A program made the translations under genes and the position numbers. From positions 434,001 to 498,000 of the forward strand of contig JAYWVB010000005.1 in the NCBI GenBank assembly GCA_039881045.1: a stretch of DNA of 64,000 bases, written 5' to 3'. Positions 46,862 to 58,024 of the stretch are shown here, in pieces. Position 1 is the stretch's first letter. Each line of letters opens with the position of its first letter. The DNA is from Chaetomium olivaceum (taxonomy: Eukaryota; Ascomycota; Sordariomycetes; Sordariales; Chaetomiaceae). The notes below the pieces were generated by a model. The model did not search any database. It saw only the letters and a program-made list of their open reading frames with translations, and was not told the DNA's origin.

Positions 46862-47372
46862 GGAACTTTACTCTGGGTCGATGTAGGGGCTTATTGTGCA
46901 CTTGAACAGACTGTTTTTTTATATTGAGATTCTGTGAATTTGGGGTAGCGTCACGGGGCTTTCCCAAACGTGGTATTCCATAGAATAGGAATCACTGCAC
47001 TGTACTACCTTTGTTCATCCCGTTTCCTCCCAAGGTTGCCCCAACAATTGCCACATACCTGTGTCGTTCCTTATAGGTAAGATACCTACATACCTATTCG
47101 TAGGCACTCCGGGTTTCTCTACGCTGGGTTCCTCGGTTTTCGAGCTAACTGGCATTTATTTACACCGCAAGGTCACTAACGTGCTCTCCGAGACCGCATC
47201 TCCTGGTTGCGACCGGCTGTCCTTTTACCACATTTGCCATCGCCTCCATTCTCAAGGAACTGCATCGCGCTCTGTCCGCTGCACCACGGATTTACGGTAT
47301 GTCACATTGCTTTCCATCGCCGTGGGCCTCCTCATTATGCTTCCGCTATTAATCCGGTTTAAATATTGATCA
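46862..47372. other. Intergenic
   Basis: IleRS 3' flank with TACCTA motifs near 47070-47095. No gene recognised. Confidence 0.5.
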
Positions 47373-48980
47373 ATGCCGACTGCAGCGAGACCAACCAGCA
47401 CCATGGAACTATTGCGATCCCTCAAGTCCAGAACCATGACCTCTCGACTGCACGCTCTGATGCGCATTGGAGGTACGCCTGGCCTCTTCCTCGGTATGAT
47501 GGAATTCGGGAACGACCCGTACTCTGGCAGCTATGGTCATCGCGACGCCAAGCAAGGTCTAGCCCCTGACAACGAGACTATTTTCCCGGTCTGCTCCTTG
47601 ACGGAAGCGGTTACTTCGGCCGCGTTGGGCATACTCGTCGACGAGAATAAGGCCACCTGGGACACGCTAGTCAAGGATGCATTGCCCTCTCTCGACATCA
47701 ACGACGATACGCTCCAAAACCAGATGACAATTGCCGATCTTCCTTGCCATCGGTCAGGCATGTCCTGAGGCGATAACCTCATTATCGGAACCGACAGCAA
47801 CGTTCTCGTAAACGGCAACGACTCGATGAAGTATCTCAGCAGCCATACACGCCTCCTCCCCTTTCGCGGCCAATTCGCCTACAATAACCTCGCCTACGAG
47901 CTTGCCGGCAAGGTGATTGAGTCGCTCAGCAACATGTCCTACTCGGACTTTGTTCAGACACGCATCTTCCACCCGTTGGGCATGACACGCACTTACCTCC
48001 AAACTCCGCCGGCAGACTTAGACAACGTCAGCAAATGCTACAACGTATTTGATGACGGCACCGCTGCACCCATCACTCTTATCAAGCTCGGTGACGACTG
48101 GCTCGGTGGCCCCCATGCGGGTATGCGATCCTGTATGAAGGACTTGATGAAGTTGTACAGAGCATCAATGCGCGCGTTCCATCATCAACGATCCACGGGC
48201 GAGACGTCCACTTTGGGGCTCCCGCTGAAGCAGGTGGTACACCTCATGTCGGCCAAGGTGGCCATGAATCAGTCATCCGTGGGACGAGGTATCATATGGT
48301 CTCGGCTGGGGCCGCGTGCTATTGCCCGGGAAAATGGGTCAACTCGGCATAAATCCCGATTTAATGCCAGGTGACATGCCTGTTGTTGGTAAGGTGATGA
48401 TGGCGCCGCGCCTGGTCAATTTTCACCAGGGCAGTAACCCGGGCGCCCTTTGCTTTGACGCACTTCTCCCGGATACGCAGAGCGCAGTTGTCATCATTTC
48501 AAACGCCTTAGCTCTCAATGACGTCGCAGACTGGGTTGAGCAAATGGTCCTGGAGGAATTGCTCGACGTACCATCCCAAGCCCGCAACAATTATCTCGCC
48601 GCGGCCAGCACCTCAGCGGCAACCAACTCCAACAAGACCAAAAGAAGGGGACGTACTTCCGTGAACTCGATGCCTACACCGGCACGTACTGGGACGCTTT
48701 GCACATCATCAAGATCGTCGTCACCCTCGAGGACGGCCACCTCTGCTGGGCGCTCCAGGGCCTCGAGTCGGAGAAGTTCCGTCTCACGCACTACCACGAC
48801 GACACCTTCACCTGGCTTTGTCCGCGCAACGAGCTGTCGCGGCGGGGCCGGTGGGTGGGTGTGGACCAGGGCCCGGACTTTTGGAAGGTCGAGTTTAAGT
48901 CGTCGTCGGGTTGGATGGTCGATCGGCTGTTCTGGGCGCATGATAATGGCGTGCCTGAGGATAAGTACAGGAGGGAGTGA
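47373..48980 (+). pseudogene. Beta-lactamase/penicillin-binding-like protein, inactivated
   Basis: Serine beta-lactamase/transpeptidase-fold hydrolase family, often found in fungal secondary-metabolism settings. The SxxK motif region reads FPVCSLTEAVTSAALG, so the catalytic lysine is replaced by glutamate. The YxN motif is kept (FAYNNLAYELAGKVIE). A TGA after RSGMS replaces what should be a tryptophan. Frame changes follow near 48290 (into YGLGWGRVLLPGKMGQLGI) and near 48645 (into YFRELDAYTGTYWD). The C-terminal lipocalin-like tail remains readable (GRWVGVDQGPDFWKVEF, stop at 48980). One nonsense codon, two frameshifts and loss of a catalytic residue show a true pseudogene. Confidence 0.85.
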
Positions 48981-49685
48981 GAAGGACACGGAAGTAGATG
49001 ATTGATATTGGCTGGAGGAAGTGGCTACCCAGGTAGACAGCTGGTTGAGGCTATTATCCCATAGGTCCTTAACTCCCCTCTGCTTTGCTTTCACGGGAAA
49101 GGGATGAGATTGGCGCCCCTAGATAGATCATACGGGTATCGGAAATCGATTTTTATTTCCTTCTCTCTCCGTCCCACCTCTCACTCATGACTTATTATGG
49201 GCACACGTGTTGGGCTTCGTGAACTCGGATGGCAAGGCTGATGACGAGTACCTCCCCTGATGATGAGCCATACACAGTGTTGTGGAATTTGGATTATAAG
49301 AGAATCATCATTGTCAAGTGGCAACGGCTTTGCTCTCAGCATGTCCTGTTCAAATGACCGGTTTATCGACGTCGGCTGCCAGCGTGGCTCCCATTGGTGC
49401 TACACATTTGTGTTGGTTTTGGTAGGTATCATCAGGGTGACCTTGTATGTACATACATACAGAGACAGGTAAACAGTGCGACGCCATGCCCACAACTTGC
49501 CCTGGCTCTGCAGGCGGGGTAATTCTCCAACTCTACTTACTGTATCCACCACACACGCCCATCGTGTATATCGGTTTCCCTTCGTTTCCCACATATATGT
49601 GGTAGGCCCGTCCACCGGCATCAATTGGCACTCGGACCGCTTGCTCCCTTTTCCGTTAACATTTCGACAAACCCCACGCCAAGTT
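48981..49685. other. Intergenic
   Basis: No gene is recognised. The frame of the next gene stays open upstream of its first in-frame ATG but contains no other ATG in frame. Confidence 0.5.
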
Positions 49686-50729
49686 ATGCCGTATTACCCT
49701 TTACCGATCCCCGCCCATGTCATCAAAGAAGTCGAAGATGAGGAGAGACGCCAGTGGAAAAACAAAAAGATACTAGAGCAGCGGGCTAAGAACCGAGCCA
49801 ACATCCAAGCCCTCTACGGCCCCATCAACGCTATCTACGATTCCGGCACGCCCTTTTTTACCAAGGCCAACATTGGTAGCTTAGTTCGGCAAATAGACGA
49901 GTCGGGCCTACAACGCGTCCAGACCGAGCCGCTTTCGCTCAAAGTTTCCATAACGGGAATCGACGGCAAGATCGTGGATATTCCCCTTCAGCTCGGTGTC
50001 AAACATCCCCGCCCTCCACACTACCCTCCGCAAGAGGACAATTCAGTCCTGATAGACGCCATGCTCTCCATCGAGTTCCACCCACCAGACCTCCTGACCT
50101 CAATCGCGTCCAACTACCTCTCCGAGTTCGACCCTCGCACGGCATTCCTCACCATGACCGTACATGTCCAAACCGTCCCGGTGCTCCTAGCCACTGGCGA
50201 GGTCCCGCCCGAACCCCCTCTCCTCCCGGCGCCCGAAACGCGTGCCATCCTCCAGCAGGCAAAAGCCAAATGGGACGCTAGCGCCGCCTGCCGCGAACTT
50301 CTAGCCACCTTCCAAAACCTAGCCGACGCCGGCCGCCTCCCACACGTGGACAAAGTCGTTGCCTTTGCCTGTCACCGCCCATCAATCGTCGAACGGGCCG
50401 AGCGGGTGGCCGCAGAACACGCAGCAGTCCTCAGCATCAGGGACTTCTTTGCGCGGCGCAGCCCGACGACGACGGTGCGGTGTTACGCGCAGGATCCGAT
50501 GTATGAGGATGTCGACCGTGAGGTGTTGGGGGAGCTGGGCATGACAGTGCTGGATAACCCGCGCGGCTTTCTTGAAGTGGACGAGTCTACAGTCGTCTTT
50601 GCGCAGGCGCCCGGGGTGGCTGTGCGGCAGATTGTGGCTGATATTGCGCGGCCCGCGGTTATGATATGGGATAGGGTGTGTGAGATTCCACGGGAGGGAA
50701 TGGCCTGGGTTGGAAGGGCAGAGCAGTGA
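49686..50729 (+). CDS. SRR1-like domain protein
   Basis: A 347-residue intronless protein. The C-terminal half matches the SRR1-like domain: VDKVVAFACHRPSI, then EHAAVLSIRDFFARR, AQDPMYEDVDREVLGELGM and VVFAQAPGVAVRQIVADI. The DP(M/x)Y motif and the following G-x-x-V turn are the family hallmark. SRR1-type proteins are linked to circadian input in plants and heme or microtubule functions in yeast; the fungal role is not defined. The N-terminal 170 residues are specific, with an early charged helix (IKEVEDEERRQWKNKK). Start chosen at 49686 because it is the first in-frame ATG. Confidence 0.82.
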   Translation: MPYYPLPIPAHVIKEVEDEERRQWKNKKILEQRAKNRANIQALYGPINAIYDSGTPFFTKANIGSLVRQIDESGLQRVQTEPLSLKVSITGIDGKIVDIPLQLGVKHPRPPHYPPQEDNSVLIDAMLSIEFHPPDLLTSIASNYLSEFDPRTAFLTMTVHVQTVPVLLATGEVPPEPPLLPAPETRAILQQAKAKWDASAACRELLATFQNLADAGRLPHVDKVVAFACHRPSIVERAERVAAEHAAVLSIRDFFARRSPTTTVRCYAQDPMYEDVDREVLGELGMTVLDNPRGFLEVDESTVVFAQAPGVAVRQIVADIARPAVMIWDRVCEIPREGMAWVGRAEQ

Positions 50730-51203
50730 GTCTTTCCATTTTTGAAGAGAGTTGCGTATTGCAGTGATCAAAAAGACCTAGCTAACTCGCTGGAACGGAT
50801 CTGATAACATCTCTCCTCGCGTCGAGGAGATGATCAGGGATTATACTAAGTTTCCATTCCCCTCAGAGCTAGCTAGCTTTGGGTCTTTGTTAGCAGTATA
50901 TGTTCGGAATTATTGATAGGCGTCTCAAATGAAGCCAGCACATGCAACCCCAGGAGTTACATCAGGCGCCGGGGTGCGGGACTCCCTATAGCCTTGGTCA
51001 ACGCGCAGTGCCGCGGCTGATACGCTCCGAGGTTCTTTAGAAGACGACGCTTCGGTACTTGTCAGAACTCGCAAATTTTCTTACACGAGGTACCGTAAGA
51101 AACTAAAAGTCTAGAATGATGGTAAACGCCCCCTATAGCCCAACTACGTAGGTTGGTAAATATGTGACGACCTAAGCCCCGTGGGACGTCGTACGCCACT
51201 AGG
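50730..51203. other. Convergent intergenic region
   Basis: Between the SRR1-like gene and the convergent C2H2/coiled-coil gene. No gene seen. Confidence 0.55.
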
Positions 51204-54200
51204 CTAATCGCCCCCCACTCCCTGAAGGAAGGCTACATCAACATCAATGACGTGTTCCTGCAGATATAGAACTCGCTTTTCGATACTGGGACCCAGGTCT
51301 GCTTCGGTTTCGGCGACGAGAGCCCGGATTTCGGCCACGGAGCTTTCACACCAGGTCGACAACTCCTTACTCTTGACCTCCCAATCCGCGTCCGGAACGG
51401 ATGCGAGAGCCTCTAGCTTGGTGAGGCCGGGTTCGATGTATTTATTCGACACCTTGACGAAGGTTCCAGATATGTCTTGAATGATAGAGAAGCTGCTTTG
51501 GACTCCGAATGCCTTTGTAATGACTCTCTGCGGTAAAGCTGGTCAGCTTCATCGTTCCTATTCCGTGACTTCAGGCCTCAGCAAACCTTCCAAGACACTT
51601 TTCCAAGGACCGTTCTCTCTCGCTTGCCATCTTCAACCAGCCTCGCTCCCCGCTTGATTGGTTCTAAAAAGCGTCTGATATCGTCTTTCACCCCAGTGGA
51701 CAGTGTCACAAGGATGTCGCTGAAGAATTGATCCAGCTCACTGATGCTTTTTTCAAGGACAACGAGGCTGTTGACCAAATCGGAGAAAATATTGCAGATG
51801 GCATCCTGGTGTTGCAACATGTTAGGAAATTTCTAGCGCATCCTTCATGGAAGGACTCGAGGTCTCACCAGCCTCATTAGTTCTGCATTATGGCTCTTGA
51901 ACAGCTCCCGCGTTTCGGCAAGTTTGATTTTGGTGCTGCGATGCTCATCGCCCTTATTCAGCAGATCTTCTCTCAGTTCTTCGATTCTTCCTATAACCTT
52001 GCCTCTGACGCCTTGTGCCGTCTCAAGTTCCTTGGCGCGCTGGCAGGCTGGTAACACACGCTCAGCCTTCATCTTCTCAATATGCTCGTTTTGCTGGTAT
52101 AAGTGATGCATACCTCCGGCCAACCGTGTCTCATACTTCTCCCTGCTCTCCAAGTCTTGCTGATGTGGAGAGTCGTCAATGGAAAACTCGGCCAGCCGTC
52201 GGTCGACATCTGCGAGGCATTCAATCGTACGTTCAAGTTCATCTTTCCTTTCCTCGGACGCTTCCTGGACGGTTTTCTCCTCTTGACTCAGTTCCCGAAT
52301 CTTCATACTGATCACCCTTTGGTTAAGTGATGTCGTGTCCCAATCGTGACGGTTTGCCGCTTTAAGTCATGCCTCATTAGTCCCAACTATCTGGTAATGT
52401 CGGATTTTGCACAGGGGCCAGGGAGCGGGACTCATACATATGGCTTCTCTGGCGTTATTTAGCAGAAGGTGAATCACCCCGTGCCACCACTCAAACTGGT
52501 AACACAGCTTCGTGACTTTATCAAGACAAAGCTGTGCCGAATCCTCGATCATTTTAACTTCGGAGAGGAGATGGACCGCGGCGGCATCAGGGTCTTCCAG
52601 TAGTTCGATGATGAACTTATACCGCCACCATCCTTGACATAGCTGCCAGCAGTCTTGCAGATCCACTCCATGATCTTCCGCGATTCAATAAAAGCAGAAC
52701 GACCCAAGTCGTCACAGTACTGAAGGCAGGTGGGAAATAGCTCGTATGGCAGAATCCCGAGGTCTTTTCCGTCCGGCCCTCTGACTTTGGGCGAGGCAAC
52801 CTTAAGTCCCGCTAGCGGCTTATCCAACGATATTCTCAACAGCTTCGGCATGATGCAAACTGCATCCGGGACAGCTTCGAGTAAGGACGCCCAGTTGAGT
52901 TTCCGTAACTCCCGGAGCTGGTAACTGTCCTCCATCACCTTTTTCGCCGCACTCTGAATAAATAGGGCGTATTTATTACGAGGGCTCGGTGAGTCGTCAT
53001 CGGGGCTGTTACCCGCCAGCACAGGGGTTTTGGGACTCGCCTGTTGATCTACACGCACACCATCACCCACCACTCCTGCCTCGCTACCGTTTTCATCACG
53101 GTTTTCATTATCCGGCTGCTCGTCGGAAACGCTGAGGCTGTTGCTGCCGATACCGTCGCCAGGGCCGCTGTGGAATGTTCCAAGGCTGCCTGTCCTGCTC
53201 CTGTCACCCGATCCCCGGCCATCCGGATCCGCAACAACCTGATCAGACAAGCCCGATTCCGCTGTTGGCGCTAGGCGTGGCAGAGCGAACAGAGCTATTT
53301 GCTCCAGGTGTCGAGCCAAGTGGCTCTTCAGCTTGTTGGCGTGTCCGTTGCAAAGCGAACACTGGCCGTCGCGGACTGGCATGGGACGGCGGAAAGCATC
53401 CATGGCTCGGCCGAGCAATAACTGGGACGTGGGGAGGTGGTGAACTCGGTTCATGTGCTCAGCAAAGTCGCTTTGGTTGTTGAAGGTCAAGTGTTGGTCG
53501 CCACCATCGTTGTCAACTGTGGCGCCCGGGCATGTGTTGCAGCTCCACAACGCTCTGTGAACCGTGAGTTCGTGATCGAACCACTCGTCCTTGGTGGAGA
53601 AGAAGTAGCTCGACATGTCGCACGGCTCAAAGGTACACACGTAAGGCTGCAGATCCCGGAGCACATGCTTCTCCCATGCACGGGATGCGGTCGTAGGGAT
53701 GTTTTGGAGCGTTCCGCAATAGGGGCATTCGAATAAATCGAGGACTTGGCCATCCGGACCCTGCGGCCGAGGAGGTATCTGGAGTTTTTGGTTCTCGGTG
53801 AAGCTGGACACGGCCGAGATCCTTGACTCCGCAATGGAAGGGGGGTAGAGAGTGAGGGATGCCCCTGTCCCCTGGGGCAGCTGGTCAGCACGTAGAACAG
53901 TGACCTTCGTGCGTACTGTCATCCCTTCTCTTAGGCCCACTCCCAGTTGTTGGCCTGTTGTTCCTTCGTCCACGCCCGAGATGACGCCAACATTTTCGTG
54001 TCCTGGCTCCGCAGGCAAGCAGGTTGGCGGCTGTGGCTGGGGTGTCGATATGTTTGACTGCCGCGGTGCTATCAACTTCTCGTTGTGTGATCTGCGGTAT
54101 TCCAGCAGCTGCCGGCGGCGTGTGATAAGTTTCCCGAGGCGTGTGGCTAAGTGGTCGTTGGCGTCTCGAAACTTGTCCTTGATGTACAAGACATCGAAAT

Positions 54201-54914
54201 GCTGATACAGGGACATATCAGGGCCATCGTATCCTTTTATGCGGTCAATCGGTGCAGGTTTTCGGAGAGGCATCCTGTAGAGGCAAATAACAGTATACTT
54301 GATGGATCCATGCAGCTGCGTCATTTCATGGCGAGAATTGACCAAACGAAGAGCTTCAGTCGATGGATCTGGGATCCTGGAGATTTCAAGTTGAGCAGAC
54401 GGCAGCTGATCCGCAGCGGCACCATTATTATTGTCAATTTCGTCGTCATCGGATATCTCCCAGGGCGAGTCGACGTCGGTTGATTCTTCGCCGGATTCAA
54501 GGCGGGGATCATCGTCACAGCGGGCGATCTGCTCGAACGGCTTCCTGGTGCCGTGTACAAGCGCCGCGGCATGTTGCACTGATCCCGCGAGTGACTGCAA
54601 GAGACGAATCACCTGTAGTTATGGCGTGTCAGAACTAGCTACAGACACCCCAGGAGTTTGGTCGTGGCACCCACCTGGCTCCTCAAGGACGAGGCCTCTT
54701 GGAGGCGGCAGTCAAGAGACAATGTCCAAGAATCTGGACCATTGACGGCGCCCGTGTTTGCGGCCCAGACACTGTATTTGGCGAGTTCTTCCTGGATATC
54801 CCCAACCGTGATCTGTTTCGGCAGGTCTCGAGACGGGTGTTGCAGGGCCTGGAGGAGGCTATCAAATGCGTTCAGGCATTGAACATGTCGGTTGTGTATC
54901 TCAGAGTTTGCCAT
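51204..54914 (-). CDS. Large C2H2-finger/coiled-coil protein of fungal NLR-associated type, one frame break
   Basis: Exons: 54675-54914, 52438-54612, 51869-52359, 51587-51805 and 51204-51527. Introns are all GT-AG; the one at 52360-52437 has a GTATGA donor and GACTAATG branch. The N-terminus (CLNAFDSLLQAL, then SLDCRLQEAS) matches a module common at the start of fungal zinc-finger and ankyrin proteins. A cysteine/histidine array follows around residues 360-500 (FECPYCGTLQNIP, DLQPYVCTFEPCD, EWFDHELTVHRALWSCNTC, CSLCNGHANKLKSHLARH). Next come a long acidic/serine-rich linker and conserved PDAVCIMPKLLRISLDKPL. Exon 2 must change frame near 52625, from GSYVKDGG to RYKFIIELLEDPDAA; the exon is one base short for phase, so a 1-nt deletion is likely (a 32-nt intron would also fit but is very short). 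The C-terminal 350 residues are mostly coiled coil (ELSQEEKTVQEASEERKDEL). Divergently paired with the DUF7580 gene. Function unknown. Confidence 0.7.
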
Positions 54915-55233
54915 GATGGAGATTCAAGCCTGTGGCTTTCTGCAGGTCAAAGGTGGCGAACCCGTCTTCAATGTCTCGTGTGTATGAAGATGGAGGGAGG
55001 GCGGGGTTGACGGCTCTCACTGGTTAGGTAGCCCCAGGAGTGTTATTTGCGCCAGTCTTTCCAGGTCAAAATCCGTCGTTGATGCCCAATGAATTAATCG
55101 CCTAAGGTAATCGACCATCCGATAAACCCAACCCCGCACAACTCCTGGCGACAGCCCGAGATATTGACACGCTTAGCAACCCGGCCGCTTTGTTCTGAAC
55201 GCATAACTTTTGTTTTTGTCAGGGCAGACCAAC
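54915..55233. promoter_or_regulatory. Shared bidirectional promoter region
   Basis: The 319 bp between the divergent start codons at 54914 (minus) and 55234 (plus) must serve both genes. A CCAAT motif lies at about 55086-55090. Core elements were not defined further. Confidence 0.55.
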
Positions 55234-57206
55234 ATGTCAGGATTTGAGGTTGTCGGAATTGTGTTAGGATCCGTCCCCTTGCTCATATCGGGGCTAGAAC
55301 ATTACCGCGATGGCATGAAAAAAGTCCACAACATGATCCACTACAGGGGAGCTGTCGAGACCATCGTCGACGCCGTCGCTACAAATCTTACCCTCTATCA
55401 GCAGTCTTGCGAAGTCTTGCTCTCGCAACTGATGTTGCCACCCCACACATTCCGGAACCTGCTTGACAATCCAAACTCGCCGCTTTGGAGCGACGAGGAA
55501 ATTGTATCCGGGCTAAGGGACCAATTCGGACCCAATAGCGAGTACGAATCATATCTAAAAGTCGTCAAGAGGCTCAACAAGAGAATCTCATTGTTGAAAA
55601 GCAAGTTAAATTTGGACGACAATTTCCAAGTAAGGTCCATTCCCTAGGGCGGGAAGCTACAGCTAACATGGTCGTCCTTTTACGCAGCCAGCGTGGAAAA
55701 AGGAGGGCAATGTTGATGGTGACAAGTTAGTCGGCTTTTTCAGCGGCAAGAGCCGGAAGCTTTCACAAGCCATCAGCATGGGCTTCGGCCACGGCAAATA
55801 CCTTGACCTCGTCAGCGAAATCGAGAAAGAGGTTAAGGCAATTAGGAGTCTCATTGAAGGAGCCAAGGAGCTAGCGCCTGTCAGGGCCGAAAGAAAAGTC
55901 GAGACAGCTGCTAAAGCATGGCTAAAGATCCGAGACGGTGCCAACAGGATGTTCAAGGCTTTGGAGAGCCATTGGTCTCGTCTACCGTGCCCCTGCCAGA
56001 GCTCGCACGTAGCAAGCCTGAAGCTGGAGATGGCAGGCAATCAGCACTTACGGCCAGAAACCTACGATCAGAAGGAACAGAAGTTCAGACTTCTTCTAAC
56101 ATTTGACGAAGATGGCGAGCCCAAGTGTGTCACCCCGTGGAGGTGGAAGATTATTGAAATACAGCCCATCTCGGACAACCCCGATTGTCCGCCAACCATA
56201 CCAATGCATGCCCGGGACCAAGAACGATATGGATCTGAGCCCAAAATCGGTCATGCCACGCCTCAAAAGGTGCGGTTTTTTGTGACGGCACCTGATCCAC
56301 CGATTCGAACACGACCCAACGCCCTCGCGGAAACACGGGCGATCGCTGACCTATGTGGTGGCCTTGGTCAACGCACAGTCCCCCAGCCACTGCGACTCTT
56401 GGGTTTCCTGGAAGACGAGGATTGGCAGCATTATCTTTATATCGTCGCCTCATCTCATTCTGCACCTGCTCAACGACGACACCACATCACTTCGACACGG
56501 GATTACTTGGGACCAGCGGGACAGCTGGGAATAATGGAAAAGTAAGGGATGCAACGCTTAACTAGAGAGCCCGTATGGTTGGTTGATTGGCTCTGGCCCT
56601 CTGACTAACACTGGATGTAATAGATTCAAGATCGCTGCACAACTAGCATCCGCGGTTCTTTATTTCCATGGAACACCTTGGCTTGATGACAGGTGGAACC
56701 TGCGCGATATCAGCTTGATCCGAGATCCTGATGGGAAGGCTAGCGAGCCCTACATCTCCAAAAGATTCCCGCCTTCGACAAAAGGCAGAGAACACGGCGA
56801 TAACCGTTCCCCGCGCACGTACAATGAAGTTCTTTTTTCGCTTGGCGTTGCTTTGCTTGAGCTTTGGTACGGCAGACCCCTGCTTAGCTTCCAAGCCCCT
56901 CAAGCAGCGGAACGTCTACAGTTTGACGACAACAAACGTAACAACATGGTAATACTGGGTGATGAGACGTCTATTATTGCTGATCGTCTCTCCCGCGATC
57001 TTGCTGACCGCGAGCCGTCTCCATACGCCGATGTTGTCGACAGGTGCCTCCGATGCAGGTTCGACACTATGGCCAGAAGCCTTGACGAACCCAAACTGTT
57101 GGCACAATTCTACCAATGCGTGGTGTCCCCTCTGCAAGAGATCTACAGGCATTTGTCCAGTTCTGCGGCTCTGTATCCTGCCCGCGTGGCCGGAGGAAGG
57201 TGGTGA
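55234..57206 (+). CDS. DUF7580-type protein
   Basis: Three exons (55234-55629, 55688-56541, 56624-57206) with matching phases encode 610 residues. The N-terminus MSGFEVVGIVLGSVPLLISG plus LEHYRDGMKKVHNMIHYRG is the typical opening of these fungal proteins, resembling helical N-terminal domains of NLR/HET-type proteins. The C-terminal part is kinase-like in outline: IAAQLASAVLYFHGTPWLDD, then VLFSLGVALLELWYGRPL and YADVVDRCLRCRFD. No kinase catalytic residues are seen, as usual for DUF7580. Molecular function is unknown; related proteins cluster with allorecognition and NLR genes. Divergent partner of the C2H2/coiled-coil gene. Confidence 0.85.
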
Positions 57207-58024
57207 TAGAGTGATTAGGGAGAAGTAAAGAAGGCGGGGTGCCATTTGTAACTAGCGTTTGGCCGGACTGACCACTTTACCTGGGAGTCTGGGACATGGT
57301 GGTGATTTTTGATCGGTATGGCAGGCACATCGAGTGGTACCTATGTAGGTACTGTACCTAGGGAATGAAACACCACTTGGCACTTGCGAGCTTTGAGGCA
57401 GCCATGGGAGCCACAAACACAATAAGCACGTCAGTCTACGAATAAGCAGAACTTTAACTTCTATGCTGTCAGCACGTCAAAGTTTAATGGCGGCTTTGGA
57501 TGAAATGGAAATGCAACACGTGGAGGCAAGGCGCCTTTAGGTTGCATCGCGGATCGCGGTTGCTCTGCCGCGTCGTTACATGTTGTTGACAGCGGCCAAC
57601 CCACCCCTTGACCGCCAAGATACTGTGGACGGGAGGGAATTGGAGGGGTCAATCTCCCCGCCAACGCTTTGTTTACTCGCCCAACAATTGGCCAACGGCG
57701 GCTCGCGCACCCATCACAACGCATCATGGATCCGTCACCGCCTGTCCGGAGGCCTTGTCACCGCACCCAGGCCAGTCGGGAGTGCCTGCCGGCCACATCA
57801 TCCGCCTCACATCACCGTTTCGGACAATTGCCAGCGCATCGCTGCTTTAGCCTCTCCACCGGTCCACGGCATTCCAACTTCCCATTGGCAATCGGATTAG
57901 CTCTTGCATTGGTTGTCGCCGTTGCCCCGAGATATCAGGGGACACGCATGCAAAGTGGATAAAACATTTAATTACTTTCACCGCATTGCCCGATTTGCAA
58001 CTGTCCTGTCTCTCTGTTTCCACG
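57207..58024. other. Intergenic
   Basis: Contains ACCTATGTAGGTACTGTACC-type motifs near 57340. The last part is the promoter of the large acidic gene. No gene recognised. Confidence 0.5.

Noticed and set aside
55688..56541. Apparent frameshift in the middle of the DUF7580 gene (alternative frame with LILHLLNDDTTSLR)
   Set aside because: The original frame splices in phase into FKIAAQLASAVLYFHG, so no frameshift is required; the alternative frame ends in a stop.
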